The notes under the pieces: model-generated
What the model saw: only the letters and a program-made list of their open reading frames with translations
What the model was told of the DNA's origin: nothing
Database searches by the model: none
DNA from: Deltaproteobacteria bacterium
Lineage (GTDB): Bacteria > Myxococcota_A > UBA9160 > UBA4427
DNA: 64,000 bases
Direction: 5' to 3'
Assembly: GCA_016713665.1 (NCBI GenBank)
Contig: JADJOR010000001.1
Coordinates: 992,001-1,056,000, forward strand
Made by a program: the position numbers and the translations under genes
In this document: positions 9,965 through 18,809 of the stretch, one piece after another
How the letters are laid out: every line of letters begins with the position of its first letter
Numbering within the stretch: the stretch's first letter is position 1

Positions 9965-11140
9965 ATGCGCCTGATCGACGTCGACAGTCATTTCCTCGAG
10001 CCGCCGGACTGGCTGCTCTCGATCGACCCGAAGCTCGCTGCCGAGATCCCGCCCGGCGATCCGATCGAGCGCATCGTGCAGGGCGTCGTCGGCGATCTGC
10101 TCGAGGTCGTGCCCCGCAGCCAGCGCCCCGAGAACCTGATCGAGCTGCTCGCGCCCGCCGGCAAGCGGGCCCTCGCGGCGCTGCTCGCCGAGAACGCCGA
10201 GGTCCGCGAGGCGAAGCTCGCCGGGCCGCCGGGCAGCTACGACGCGAGCGAGCGCATCGCGCTCCTCGATCGCCACGGCATCGACATCCAATTCCTGAAC
10301 TCGACCCTCGGAACCGGTCCCTACGCCGCGGCCATGAAGATCGGCCGCCCCGACCTCGCCCAGCGGGCGCTCTCCGCCTACAACCGCTGGACCAGCGAGA
10401 CGCTCGCGGGCCATACCGACCGTCTGATCCCGATCACCCTGCTCGACCTCGCCGACGTCGACCAGGCGCTGGCCGAGATGACGCGGATGCGACGGGCCGG
10501 GAGCCGGGCGATCCAGGTCCGGGCCGAGCCGGTCTCGGCGACGAAATCCCTCGCCCATCCCGACAACGAGCGCATCTGGTCCGCCGCCGAGGATCTCGGC
10601 ATGGCCGTCGTCTTCCACATCGCCGCCGGCCGCGCCGAGATCAAGCGCGGATGGTATTTCAACGGCGGCGATCCGGGGAACTTCGCCCTGCTCCATCTCA
10701 TCAACAGCCCCGTCGTCCCGCAGCTCGCGCTCTCGGCGCTGCTCTTCGAGGGCGTCTTCGAGCGGCATCCGCGGCTGGTCGTGATGGTGCAGGAGCTCGG
10801 CATCAGCTGGTTGCCGCACTACCTCGAGCTGGTCGACGCGACGACGGTCGGCCGCTGGGGCGCGCAGTTCGGGATGGGGCCTGGGGACTGGAAGTATCCG
10901 CTCAAGCCGTCGGAGTATCTCGAGCGGCAGGTGCGCGTCTCGGTCCTCGCGGCGGGGGACTACCTGCGGCCGACGCTCGATCGTGTGCCACCGGGCATGC
11001 TGCTCTACTCGAGCGACTTCCCCCATCAGGAGGGTCGCTGGGAGTCGCGCCAGCTCTTCGAGGAGCAGATGGACGGGATTCCCGAAGCGGATCGCGAGCA
11101 GTTCTTCGGGGGCTCGATCGCGGGCCTGATGGGGCTCTGA
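9965..11140 (+). CDS. Amidohydrolase_2 family metal-dependent hydrolase/decarboxylase
   Basis: A 391-residue TIM-barrel protein of the amidohydrolase 2 (ACMS decarboxylase-like) family. The metal-binding start is DVDSHFLEP at residue 5, there is a conserved RAIQVRAEP strand in the middle, and the C-terminal metal site is YSSDFPHQEG. GGAGGATCGACC before the ATG is a strong ribosome-binding site. Family members decarboxylate or hydrolyse aromatic or cyclic acids, or hydrate/hydrolyse ring-cleavage products. Three such paralogs lie in the window (also 16430 and the minus-strand gene at 29004), pointing to a family expanded with the catabolic genes. Exact substrate is unknown. Confidence 0.87.
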   Translation: MRLIDVDSHFLEPPDWLLSIDPKLAAEIPPGDPIERIVQGVVGDLLEVVPRSQRPENLIELLAPAGKRALAALLAENAEVREAKLAGPPGSYDASERIALLDRHGIDIQFLNSTLGTGPYAAAMKIGRPDLAQRALSAYNRWTSETLAGHTDRLIPITLLDLADVDQALAEMTRMRRAGSRAIQVRAEPVSATKSLAHPDNERIWSAAEDLGMAVVFHIAAGRAEIKRGWYFNGGDPGNFALLHLINSPVVPQLALSALLFEGVFERHPRLVVMVQELGISWLPHYLELVDATTVGRWGAQFGMGPGDWKYPLKPSEYLERQVRVSVLAAGDYLRPTLDRVPPGMLLYSSDFPHQEGRWESRQLFEEQMDGIPEADREQFFGGSIAGLMGL

Positions 11141-11195
11141 GCGTTCCCGCCCGACGAGCGCCGCGCTGCTTCGGAGTACCGCGTCTCCGGAGTGC

Positions 11196-12476
11196 TCAGC
11201 CCTGCGCCACGATCTCCTGCACCTCGTCGAAGTTCGGGATGTTCCCCTCCCCATACCCCGGCATCATCTGGTTGTAGCCGGCGTGCCAGCCGATGAGCTC
11301 GGGCGTGCGCGGGCTGTAGTGCTGGATGTAGATCGTGCGTCGCCGCGCCGACCCCGTCGGGCCGGGGCCCGCGTGGAGCCCGCAACCGAAATGCACGGTC
11401 GCGTCCCCGGGCTCGGTGACGAGCGGAATGATCGGGAGCTTCTTCCGCAATTCCTCGTCGGGAAAGGGATGGAAGGCCTTGCCCCAGCTGCCGGCCATCA
11501 TGTGGAGCTGGGAGCTCCCCGTGTTCGCGGCGTCGAGCTGGACACCGACCAGCACACAGGGACAAGTGATGTGGCAGCCGCCGAAGCCGCAGTCGTTGTG
11601 GAACGGCAGGTTCGCGAAGGCCGAGACCTCCGCCCCCGGCGTGAACTCCTTGAGCACCGCCAGGATCCCCTCGATCCGATCCGGTGTCGGGACGACCTTC
11701 TCCCGGGCCAGGTCGCGCAGCTCGACCACGCGGGGATTCTCGTAGAGCGCCGCGAAGTCCTGCGACTTCTCCGACAGATAGGTCAACCGATACGGGAAGC
11801 GGCCACCCCGCCCATCGTCCGCCCACCACGAGGTCAATTCGCCCTCGACCGCCTCGTCCCGGACCCGGTCGAGCTCGCGCGAGAGCCGCGCGATCAGCTC
11901 GGGCTCGAAGGCGCGCTTCACGACGAGATAGCCCGTCTGGCGCAGGAAGTTCGACATCTCGGCGCGGTCGTCGTCGAGGGTGAACCTGCGATGGAGATCG
12001 AGGGGGCGGCCGGTGAGGTCCCGGAAGTCGAGGTTGCGCCAGTCGTAGAGCGGCCGGTCCGAGTAGAGCGTCCGGATCACCGGCGCCCAACGGTCCCAGG
12101 TATCGAAGCTCCCGCGCCGGAAACGCACCGCGTTCGAATACAGGAGCCCGATCCGGGTCCGCATCTCGTAGCGATAGTCGATCCAGGCCTCGTCGCCCAT
12201 CTCGACGATGGTCTCGGCCTCCGCCGCGATCCCCGGGACGATCTCGATCCGATCGGCTCGACTGACGAAGCTGTAGGCGCGCTCGCCGGGGAGCACGATC
12301 GCGATCGGCCGGGCGCCGACCACGTCCCAGTGGACCTGCTGCGACGCGCCGGCGGCGAGCTTGCGCGGCAGATCCTCGCGATGGAAGCGGTCGAAGTCCA
12401 CCGGCGGATAGCCGGCCCGCCGGTACATCCCGTTCTGGACCTCGGCCCCGATGTCGTCGAGCTCGGCTGCGGCCAT
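11196..12476 (-). CDS. SCP2-like/phytanoyl-CoA dioxygenase (PhyH) fusion protein
   Basis: A 426-residue protein with two parts. Residues about 40-140 look like an SCP2 sterol-carrier-type domain (WDVVGARPIAIVL and ETIVEMGDEAWIDY). Residues about 170-420 are a PhyH-type Fe(II)/2-oxoglutarate dioxygenase, with the HxD iron ligands in FHNDCG (H293, D295) and a distal ligand in GLHAGPGP (H368). PhyH enzymes hydroxylate CoA-bound or free hydrophobic substrates. A lipid-binding domain on the same chain suggests the substrate is delivered in cis. It lies 31 bases downstream of a luciferase-like gene on the same strand, so the two are probably one transcript. The fusion reading is inference from sequence pattern. 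Confidence 0.78.
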   Translation of the reverse strand: MAAAELDDIGAEVQNGMYRRAGYPPVDFDRFHREDLPRKLAAGASQQVHWDVVGARPIAIVLPGERAYSFVSRADRIEIVPGIAAEAETIVEMGDEAWIDYRYEMRTRIGLLYSNAVRFRRGSFDTWDRWAPVIRTLYSDRPLYDWRNLDFRDLTGRPLDLHRRFTLDDDRAEMSNFLRQTGYLVVKRAFEPELIARLSRELDRVRDEAVEGELTSWWADDGRGGRFPYRLTYLSEKSQDFAALYENPRVVELRDLAREKVVPTPDRIEGILAVLKEFTPGAEVSAFANLPFHNDCGFGGCHITCPCVLVGVQLDAANTGSSQLHMMAGSWGKAFHPFPDEELRKKLPIIPLVTEPGDATVHFGCGLHAGPGPTGSARRRTIYIQHYSPRTPELIGWHAGYNQMMPGYGEGNIPNFDEVQEIVAQG

Positions 12477-12507
12477 GATTCCCTCCTCGCGATCCTCGCG
12501 CTCGTTC

Positions 12508-13680
12508 CTACCGGTCGAAGTGCGGGATCAGATGCTTCCCGACGTTGCGCATGCCGGCGAGGATCTTCTCCTGGGAGAGGTCCCCGATCTGCATGAAGCA
12601 CATGAGATGATCGACCCCGAGATCCGCATAGCCCTCGGCCTTCTTGCGACAGGTCGCCGGATCGCCGACGAGCACCGACGGCAGGGGCGAGAGCATCGCG
12701 TAGGCTTCTTCCTGGCTGATTGCCTCCCCCGCGGCATAGCGCTTCACGAGGTCGACGACCGGATGCTCGTTCGCCTTTCGCGCCATCGACTCGGGATCGA
12801 TGCTCTCGACCGAGCGGATGTCGGCGGGGTTGTTCGGCAGGAGGCCGCCCCGGATCAGCTCCCAGACGTTGTCGGCCGGGGCGTGGAAGACCTCGGGCAT
12901 GCGCGCCATGTACCAGAGCGCCGCGTTGCAGGCGCCGCTCTCGATCGCCGCCTTCTCGCTGTCGGCGCAGTGGACGAAGGTGAAGACCGAGCGGCGTTCG
13001 TTGCGGAAGAGGCCGGCGGGCGTCTCGCATTCGGCGAGGCCCGCGGCGTACTCCCGCAACAGCAGCGAGATCCCGTCGAGCCCCGTCAGCAGGGTATTGC
13101 CGAGCGCTCCGATGCCGAGGGAGCCGGCGAGACGGAATGCGGCCGGGCTCCCCGTCGTCGACCAGATCGGCGGATGCGGCTTCTGCACGGGCTTCGGAAT
13201 CAGGTTGCGCTCCGGGATCCGCAGCAGCTTCGAATTCCAGGAGAAGCGCTCCTGCGTCCACATCTGCGGGATCATCCGCAGCGCCTCGACGAGCTGATCA
13301 CGCGTCGTCTCGACCTCGACGTCGAAGGCGTCCCACTCGCCCTCGAGCGAGCGGGCCATGCCGAACTCGAGACGGCCGCCGCTGATGTGGTCGAGCATCG
13401 CGCCGCGCTCGGCGGCGCGGATCGGATGATTGATCTTGAAGGGCGCGAGCACCCCCGAATGGCCCAGGCGGATGCGGTCGGTCTGGGTCGCGATCCAGGC
13501 CAGGATCAGCTCGGGCGCGGAGCTGTAGCTGTACTCGCCGGCGCCGTGGTGCTCGACCATCCACCAGGTCGCGAAACCGAGCTCGTCGGCGAGGCGTGCC
13601 TGCTCGAGGACGTCGCGATAGAGCGCCCCTTCGTCCCGGGGACCGACTCGCTGTGCCTCGGAGAAGACGTCGAACTTCAA
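12508..13680 (-). CDS. LLM-class flavin-dependent oxidoreductase
   Basis: A 390-residue luciferase-like monooxygenase family protein. Marks include MKFDVFSEAQ, WWMVEHH in the third strand/helix, IRLGHSGVL, DHISGGRLEFGMARSLEGEW, and KPHPPIWSTTGSP. The size and the VEHH motif fit FMN-dependent two-component members more than the short F420 type at 7533. It would act in the cytoplasm with a separate flavin reductase. It is the middle member of a leftward group: MDR dehydrogenase, this gene, then SCP2-PhyH, with gaps of 64 and 31 bases. Substrate unknown. Confidence 0.88.
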   Translation of the reverse strand: MKFDVFSEAQRVGPRDEGALYRDVLEQARLADELGFATWWMVEHHGAGEYSYSSAPELILAWIATQTDRIRLGHSGVLAPFKINHPIRAAERGAMLDHISGGRLEFGMARSLEGEWDAFDVEVETTRDQLVEALRMIPQMWTQERFSWNSKLLRIPERNLIPKPVQKPHPPIWSTTGSPAAFRLAGSLGIGALGNTLLTGLDGISLLLREYAAGLAECETPAGLFRNERRSVFTFVHCADSEKAAIESGACNAALWYMARMPEVFHAPADNVWELIRGGLLPNNPADIRSVESIDPESMARKANEHPVVDLVKRYAAGEAISQEEAYAMLSPLPSVLVGDPATCRKKAEGYADLGVDHLMCFMQIGDLSQEKILAGMRNVGKHLIPHFDR

Positions 13681-13744
13681 GACCGGAACTCCCTCTTTCC
13701 CGATGATCCGATGGAACGCGTCTCCGGCGAGTCGCTCGTCCTGC

Positions 13745-14770
13745 TCAGCGTCCGAGGTCGTCGATGACGGCCCGGCCCAGATACTTCGCCGCCTCGAGCT
13801 CGTCGAAGATCGAAGGCAGATCCGAGAGCGGACCGCGGCGGGAGACGTGGCTCCGGACGCGGCCCGCGGCGGCGAGCTCCACGAGCTCGCGCATGTCCTG
13901 GACGGTGCCCACCGCCGAATAGATGACCGTCGGATCCTTCATGAAGAACGCGAAGGGGTTGAGCTCGATGTTCCCCTCGCTGGTCGCGGGGAGCCCGACG
14001 GCGACGAAGAGCCCGGCCTTCTTCAAGAGCTCGAAGCCGAGCCGGAAGCCGGCCATGCGCGCCGAGAAGACGAGCACGGCGTCGACGCCTCCGTACTCGC
14101 GCTGCACGACCTCGACCGCGTCGTCGGCGCCGACGGCGCGATCCGCGCCGAGGGACTCGACGAAGGCGAGCCGCTCCGCGCCGATGTCGACGCCGACCAC
14201 CCGGTAGCCGAAGGCCGTCGCGATCTGGACCGCATAATGCCCGAGACCGCCGGCGGCGCCGATCACGGCGATCGGCCGACCCGGCAGGACGTGGTGCTTC
14301 GCGAGCTTCTTGACGGCGCCGTAGGCGGTGAGCCCGCCGCAGGCGAGCGGCGCTTCGTGGTCGCCGATGCTCGGCGGGATCTTGACGAGCGAGCGCGCGT
14401 AGACCGGGAAATATTCGCTGAAGGTCCCGATGATCCCCTTCGACTGCGCGCAGTGGCGCGGCGTCCCGCCCAGGCAGTATTCGCAGGCGCCACACCAGTA
14501 GCCGCCACCCGTCCCGCAGAGCCCGAGGATCACGCGATCGCCGACCTTGACGTCGCGCTCGGCTCCCGGCCCGAGCGCCGTCACGACTCCGATCGCCTCG
14601 TGGCCGACGCCGCCCGTCATCGGGCCGAACCAATCGCCGCGCGCCATGTGGAGATCCGAGTGGCAGACCCCGGCGGCGCTGATCCGCACGAGCGCCTCGC
14701 CCTCGCCGGGCGTCGGCACCGGTTCGTCGCGGATCAAGAGCTTGCCCTGCTCGAGTCGTGCAGCCTTCAT
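13745..14770 (-). CDS. Zinc-dependent MDR alcohol dehydrogenase (AdhP-like)
   Basis: A 341-residue medium-chain alcohol dehydrogenase. Catalytic zinc site: GVCHSDLHMARGDW with GGVGHEAIG. Structural zinc cysteines: GYWCGACEYCLGG followed by HC. Rossmann motif: GAAGGLGHYAVQIA. ATG at 14770 starts the conserved MKAARLEQG strand and has GGAGAG upstream. It should oxidise primary or secondary alcohols, or reduce aldehydes, with NAD(P). A TAGCGT element lies about 42 bases upstream on the same strand. It probably leads the three-gene leftward transcript with the luciferase-like and SCP2-PhyH genes. Confidence 0.9.
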   Translation of the reverse strand: MKAARLEQGKLLIRDEPVPTPGEGEALVRISAAGVCHSDLHMARGDWFGPMTGGVGHEAIGVVTALGPGAERDVKVGDRVILGLCGTGGGYWCGACEYCLGGTPRHCAQSKGIIGTFSEYFPVYARSLVKIPPSIGDHEAPLACGGLTAYGAVKKLAKHHVLPGRPIAVIGAAGGLGHYAVQIATAFGYRVVGVDIGAERLAFVESLGADRAVGADDAVEVVQREYGGVDAVLVFSARMAGFRLGFELLKKAGLFVAVGLPATSEGNIELNPFAFFMKDPTVIYSAVGTVQDMRELVELAAAGRVRSHVSRRGPLSDLPSIFDELEAAKYLGRAVIDDLGR

Positions 14771-14870
14771 TGCGGTCTCTCCTCGTGGTCGCCCACATCG
14801 ACGCCGGATCGACGCTAGACGACCCGACTGCCTTCCGCGACCGCCTCGGCGCCGCGAAGACACGCCGCGA

Positions 14871-16325
14871 TCACGCCCGCGGCCGGACCTCGAAGACGTC
14901 GCGCGGGGCCGCGGCGAGGGCCTGCTTGAAGGTCGACATCGAATGCGGGTACTGGGTCACGATGCGGCCGGTCTCGCTCGCGTAGTAGTGGTTGCAGCTC
15001 GACTGCCAGACGGTGACCTCGGCGATCGCCTTCTGGATGGCCTCGTTGTACTCGGCCATCGCCGCGGGACGGACGTCGAGCCAGGCGAGGCCCTCCTCGG
15101 CGATCCGCTTCACGAGCGAGACGACGTGGTCGACCTGGAACTCGATCATCGTGATGATCGAGCCCGCGTTCGTGTTCGGCCCGTAGAGCTGGAAGAGGTT
15201 CGGGAAGCCCGCGGTCGAGACGCCGAGGAAGGCCTGGGGCCCCTCCTTCCACGCGTCACGGATCGAGATCCCGTCCCGACCGCGCACGTCGAGGACCGAG
15301 AGGAAGCGGTTGGCCGCGAAGCCCGTCGCGAGGATCAGCGTATCGACGGGCCGCAGCCGGCCTCCCGCGACGACGCCGGACTTCGTGACGCGCTCGATCG
15401 GGTCGGTGACCAGCTCGAGGTTCGGCCGATTGAAGGCGGGGTAGTAGTCGTTCGAGAAGAGCGGCCGCTTGCAGCCCCACGGATGGGTCGGCAGCAGCTT
15501 CTCGCGCAGCGCCGGATCCCGGACGACCGAGATCGCCTGGCGGCCGCTCTCCTCGAGCTCCGCGCGGCGCGTCGCGTCGATGAAGGCCGTCCCGGTATCG
15601 ATCGCCTGGTAGATCTCGTTGCGGCGAGCGACCACGAGCGACGGGTCGGCGGCGCGCTGCCGCAGGACCGCCTCCGAGTAGGGCTCGTCCTCCTTCGGCA
15701 GGACCCAGTTGGCCGTCCGCTGGTAGTAGTCGACCTGGCCCGCGATCTTGACGATCTCGGGCACCATCTGGATCGCGCTCGCCGCGCTCCCGATCACCGC
15801 GACGCGGCGGCCCGTGAGATCGATCGACCAGTCGTACTTCGCCGTGTGGAAGCAGGCGCCCGCGAAGGTCTCGAGCCCCTCGATGGCGGGAAACGCGAGA
15901 TCATTGAACATCCCGAGTCCGCTCACGACGACGTCGGCGACCCGGCTCGAGCCGTCCGAGAGCGAGAGCGTCCACTCCGACTTCACGTCGCTCCAGACCG
16001 CCTGCTTCACCTCGACGCCGAAACGGCAGAGCGGCAGCACGCCATGGCGCTCCGCCACCCCGTCGAGATAGGCGAGGATCTCGGGCTGGGGCGCATAGGG
16101 GCGAGACCAGCCCGTGTTGATGTCGAAGGAGAACGAGTAGAGCTCGCTCTGGACGTCGCAGGCGCAGCCCGGATAGCGGTTGTGGTTCCAGGTCCCGCCG
16201 ATCCGGTCGGTCTTCTCGAGCAGGACGAGGTCCCGGAAGCCCGCCTCCATCAGCTTGATGGCCGTGCACAGGCCGCCCGGCCCGGCCCCGATGATCGCGA
16301 TCCGCAGCGCTCTTCGTGTCGTCAT
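14871..16325 (-). CDS. Flavin-containing monooxygenase, Baeyer-Villiger type
   Basis: A 484-residue class B flavoprotein monooxygenase. It has the FAD dinucleotide motif GAGPGG at about residue 15, the GGTWNHNRYPGCACDV block typical of Baeyer-Villiger enzymes, a fingerprint-like FAGACFHTAKYD (F-x-G-x3-H-x3-Y-D), and a second dinucleotide motif GSAASAIQMVPEI for NADPH. These enzymes convert ketones to esters or lactones and act in steroid and terpenoid ring or side-chain opening. The ATG at 16325 is preferred over a TTG five codons upstream because GGAG lies at proper spacing. It faces an amidohydrolase gene across a 104-base divergent region with two inverted repeats. Substrate unknown. Confidence 0.9.
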   Translation of the reverse strand: MTTRRALRIAIIGAGPGGLCTAIKLMEAGFRDLVLLEKTDRIGGTWNHNRYPGCACDVQSELYSFSFDINTGWSRPYAPQPEILAYLDGVAERHGVLPLCRFGVEVKQAVWSDVKSEWTLSLSDGSSRVADVVVSGLGMFNDLAFPAIEGLETFAGACFHTAKYDWSIDLTGRRVAVIGSAASAIQMVPEIVKIAGQVDYYQRTANWVLPKEDEPYSEAVLRQRAADPSLVVARRNEIYQAIDTGTAFIDATRRAELEESGRQAISVVRDPALREKLLPTHPWGCKRPLFSNDYYPAFNRPNLELVTDPIERVTKSGVVAGGRLRPVDTLILATGFAANRFLSVLDVRGRDGISIRDAWKEGPQAFLGVSTAGFPNLFQLYGPNTNAGSIITMIEFQVDHVVSLVKRIAEEGLAWLDVRPAAMAEYNEAIQKAIAEVTVWQSSCNHYYASETGRIVTQYPHSMSTFKQALAAAPRDVFEVRPRA

Positions 16326-16345
16326 GCCCGTAGACTCCAACGCTC

Positions 16346-16360
16346 TTTACAGTTCGTCAA
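16346..16360. promoter_or_regulatory. Imperfect inverted repeat TTTAC-N5-GTCAA in divergent promoter
   Basis: TTTAC and GTCAA are near-complementary arms five bases apart, in the gap between the monooxygenase and amidohydrolase genes. The core shares the pattern TKACAGWWYGTC with a site at 22328-22339 in another divergent promoter. Candidate repressor operator, unproven. Confidence 0.4.
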
Positions 16361-16361
16361 T

Positions 16362-16378
16362 CGCGATCGATCATCGCG
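16362..16378. promoter_or_regulatory. Perfect inverted repeat CGCGAT-N5-ATCGCG
   Basis: Six-base perfect arms with a five-base centre, directly beside the TTTAC-N5-GTCAA element and about 50 bases before the amidohydrolase start at 16430. The symmetry and spacing fit a dimeric transcription factor site. Confidence 0.4.
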
Positions 16379-16429
16379 CTCAGCGTCCCCTGCCCCTCCC
16401 CCGTCCGCGCCCGCACAGGAGATCCAGCC

Positions 16430-17494
16430 ATGTTCGAGACCATCGATGCCGACGGCCACGTCCAGGAGCCGACCGAAGCGATCGCCGAGCGACTGCCCGC
16501 CGCGCTGCGAGACGCGGCGCCCCGCCAGGCCATCGATTCGAGCGGCCGCATCCGGCAGATCGTCGGCGGCGAATGGATGCCCTACATCCCGGTCCCGGAT
16601 TCCGGCAGCTGGGACATTCCGCAGGGTGGCCACGATCCGAAGCGTAGGCTCGCCGACATGGACCGGCAGAAGATCGCGAAGTCGGTGCTCTTCCCGACCT
16701 TCGGTCTGACCTTCGCCGGTCTCACGCGCCTCGACGTCCAGATCGCCCTCTGCCGCGCCTACGACGATTGGCTCGCCGAGTTCTGCAGCGCGGACCCGAA
16801 GCGCCTCGTCGGCGTCGCCGTCCCGCCCCAGGCCGATCCGCGGGCGGCGCTCGAGGAGACCCGGCGCAGCGTCCGGGAATACGGCTACCGCGGCGTGATG
16901 GTCCGCCCGAATCCGATCAACGGCCGGACCCTGCTCCACCGCGACTGGACCCCCCTCTACGAATTCCTCGAAGCCGAGGGCATCCCGCTCTGCGTCCACG
17001 AAGGCACGACACAGCACGTCCCGCAATCGGGCAACGACCGCTTCGAGGACTTCGCCCTCCGCCACGTCGCCTCCCATCCCCACGAAGAGCAGCTCGCCTG
17101 TCTCGGCCTCATCATGGGCGGCGTGCTCGAGCGCCATCCGGGCCTGCGCGTCGTCTTCCTCGAGAGCGGCTGCGGCTGGCTCCCCCACTGGCTCGAGCGC
17201 ATGGACGACCACGCCCAGAGCTGGGGCTGGGCGATGCCGAAGCTGCCGCTCACGCCGTCGGAGTACTTCGCCCGCCAGTGCGTGATCTCCTGCGATCCCG
17301 GCGAGCGGACCCTGGGAAGCGTCGTCTCGCTCTGCGGCGAGGAGGCCGTCGTCTTCGCGACCGACTACCCCCATCCCGACGCGGTCGCGGGCGATCTCGT
17401 CGCGCGGATCGAGGAGCGCAGCGAGCTGTCCGAGCGGGCCAGGGCGAAGATCCTGGTCGAGAACGCGCGGCGGATCTTCGGCTTCAAGGCCTAG
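16430..17494 (+). CDS. Amidohydrolase_2 family metal-dependent hydrolase
   Basis: A 354-residue TIM-barrel hydrolase. Metal-binding start DADGHVQEP at residue 6; a mid-chain strand GYRGVMVRPNP; a histidine-rich segment RHVASHPHEEQLA; and a C-terminal metal site FATDYPHPD. It is the shortest of three amidohydrolase_2 paralogs here. AGGAGATCCAGCC precedes the ATG. It is transcribed away from the Baeyer-Villiger-type monooxygenase, so the two may share regulation and act on successive intermediates. The stop codon TAG overlaps the stop of the convergent PQQ dehydrogenase in a CTAG. Confidence 0.88.
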   Translation: MFETIDADGHVQEPTEAIAERLPAALRDAAPRQAIDSSGRIRQIVGGEWMPYIPVPDSGSWDIPQGGHDPKRRLADMDRQKIAKSVLFPTFGLTFAGLTRLDVQIALCRAYDDWLAEFCSADPKRLVGVAVPPQADPRAALEETRRSVREYGYRGVMVRPNPINGRTLLHRDWTPLYEFLEAEGIPLCVHEGTTQHVPQSGNDRFEDFALRHVASHPHEEQLACLGLIMGGVLERHPGLRVVFLESGCGWLPHWLERMDDHAQSWGWAMPKLPLTPSEYFARQCVISCDPGERTLGSVVSLCGEEAVVFATDYPHPDAVAGDLVARIEERSELSERARAKILVENARRIFGFKA

Positions 17495-18738
17495 CGGCGC
17501 AGGCGCGCGCCGGCGTTGATCCCGGCCGATCCCTGCCGCAAGGCCTCTCGAGGCCCGACAGCCGGATCCAGCCGGATCAACGCGCCCTGCTCAGCCAGCA
17601 CGTACAGGAGCCCATCCGGCCCCTGCTTCACGTCGCGAATCCGCAATCGCAGGTCCGCCAGCAGGCGGTATTCGGTCACCTTCCCATCGGGAGCGAATGC
17701 CAGGCGGTTGAGATGCCGGTCGCGCAGCGCGCCGATGAACGCGTCGCCCTTCCAGGCGGCGAACGGCCCCCCGCGATAGAAGCCGAGTCCTCCCGTCGCG
17801 ATCGAGGGCACGTAGTAATGGACCGGCTGCGCCATCCCGGCCTTCGCCGTCCCCTCGCCGATCCTTCCGCCACCGTACTTCTCGCCATACGTGATCACCG
17901 GCCAGCCGTAGTTGGCCCCGGCCTCGAGCCGGTTCAGCTCGTCGCCGCCCTGGGGTCCGTGCTCGGTCACCCAGATCTCGCCCGTCGACGGATGTCGGGC
18001 GAGGCCCTGCGGATTTCGGTGTCCGTAGGTGAACACGGCCTTGCGGGCGTCGGGCGTCGTCGCGAAGGGGTTGTCTTCGGGCAGGGTTCCGTCGGAGCGA
18101 AAGCGCAGGACCTTGCCGAGGTCCATGTCGAGGCGCTGCGCGAGGTCGCCCGCGCCACGCTCTCCGACGGTCATGTAGAGATGCTCGTCCGCGAACAGCA
18201 GTCGACCGCCGTAGTGGACGCCCGAATTCCGCGCCGGCTCGGCCGTATACAAGATCTCCCATTGCTCGAGGGCGTCGCCCCCGAGCCGCGCGCGGGCCAG
18301 ACGCGTCGTGGACCGGCCCTCACCCATCGGCGCCGCATACGTCAGGTAGACCCAGGCGGGGTCGGGAAACGCCGGATGCAATGCCACGTCGAAGAGTCCG
18401 CCCTGCCCGGCGAACACGACGTCCGGCAGACCGGAGATCGCGCTGAGCGCCCCCGTCTTCGGATCCAGCCGTTTCAGGGCTCCGGCGCGCTCGGTCAGCA
18501 GGATGTCGCCATCGGGGAGGAAGGCGAAGCTCCACGGCTTCTCGAGCTCGTCCGTGATCGTCGTGGCCAGGAAGTCGACACCGGAGCTGCTCTCGCGGTG
18601 GAGCGCTCGTCCGCGCTTCGGAGTCTCGCTCGCCGCCGTGGGCGGGCTCGGCGCGCGGATTTCGCCGTCGATCGCAAAGGACGCGCCGAGGACCAGGACG
18701 AGCAGCGCAGCGCTCAGCAGCCAGAGGCGCCGTCCCAT
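17491..18738 (-). CDS. PQQ-dependent aldose sugar dehydrogenase (YliI-like), exported
   Basis: A 415-residue protein with an N-terminal signal segment (MGRRLWLLSAALLVLVLGA) and a six-blade propeller of the soluble glucose/sorbosone dehydrogenase family. Family motifs are visible: KPWSFAFLPDGDILLTER, QGGLFDVALHPAF, the active-site strand NSGVHYGGRL, YGHRNPQGLA, TEHGPQGGDELN and NYGWPVITYG. Such enzymes oxidise sugars in the periplasm with PQQ and calcium. It stands alone between converging and same-strand neighbours and is not obviously tied to the surrounding pathway. Confidence 0.92.
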   Translation of the reverse strand: MGRRLWLLSAALLVLVLGASFAIDGEIRAPSPPTAASETPKRGRALHRESSSGVDFLATTITDELEKPWSFAFLPDGDILLTERAGALKRLDPKTGALSAISGLPDVVFAGQGGLFDVALHPAFPDPAWVYLTYAAPMGEGRSTTRLARARLGGDALEQWEILYTAEPARNSGVHYGGRLLFADEHLYMTVGERGAGDLAQRLDMDLGKVLRFRSDGTLPEDNPFATTPDARKAVFTYGHRNPQGLARHPSTGEIWVTEHGPQGGDELNRLEAGANYGWPVITYGEKYGGGRIGEGTAKAGMAQPVHYYVPSIATGGLGFYRGGPFAAWKGDAFIGALRDRHLNRLAFAPDGKVTEYRLLADLRLRIRDVKQGPDGLLYVLAEQGALIRLDPAVGPREALRQGSAGINAGARLRR

Positions 18739-18809
18739 CTCACGGCCCCTCCCGTTTCGAAGCGCGTCGCAGAGGCCCCTTCGAGCGGAGCAGCCTCATG
18801 CCACCTCGC

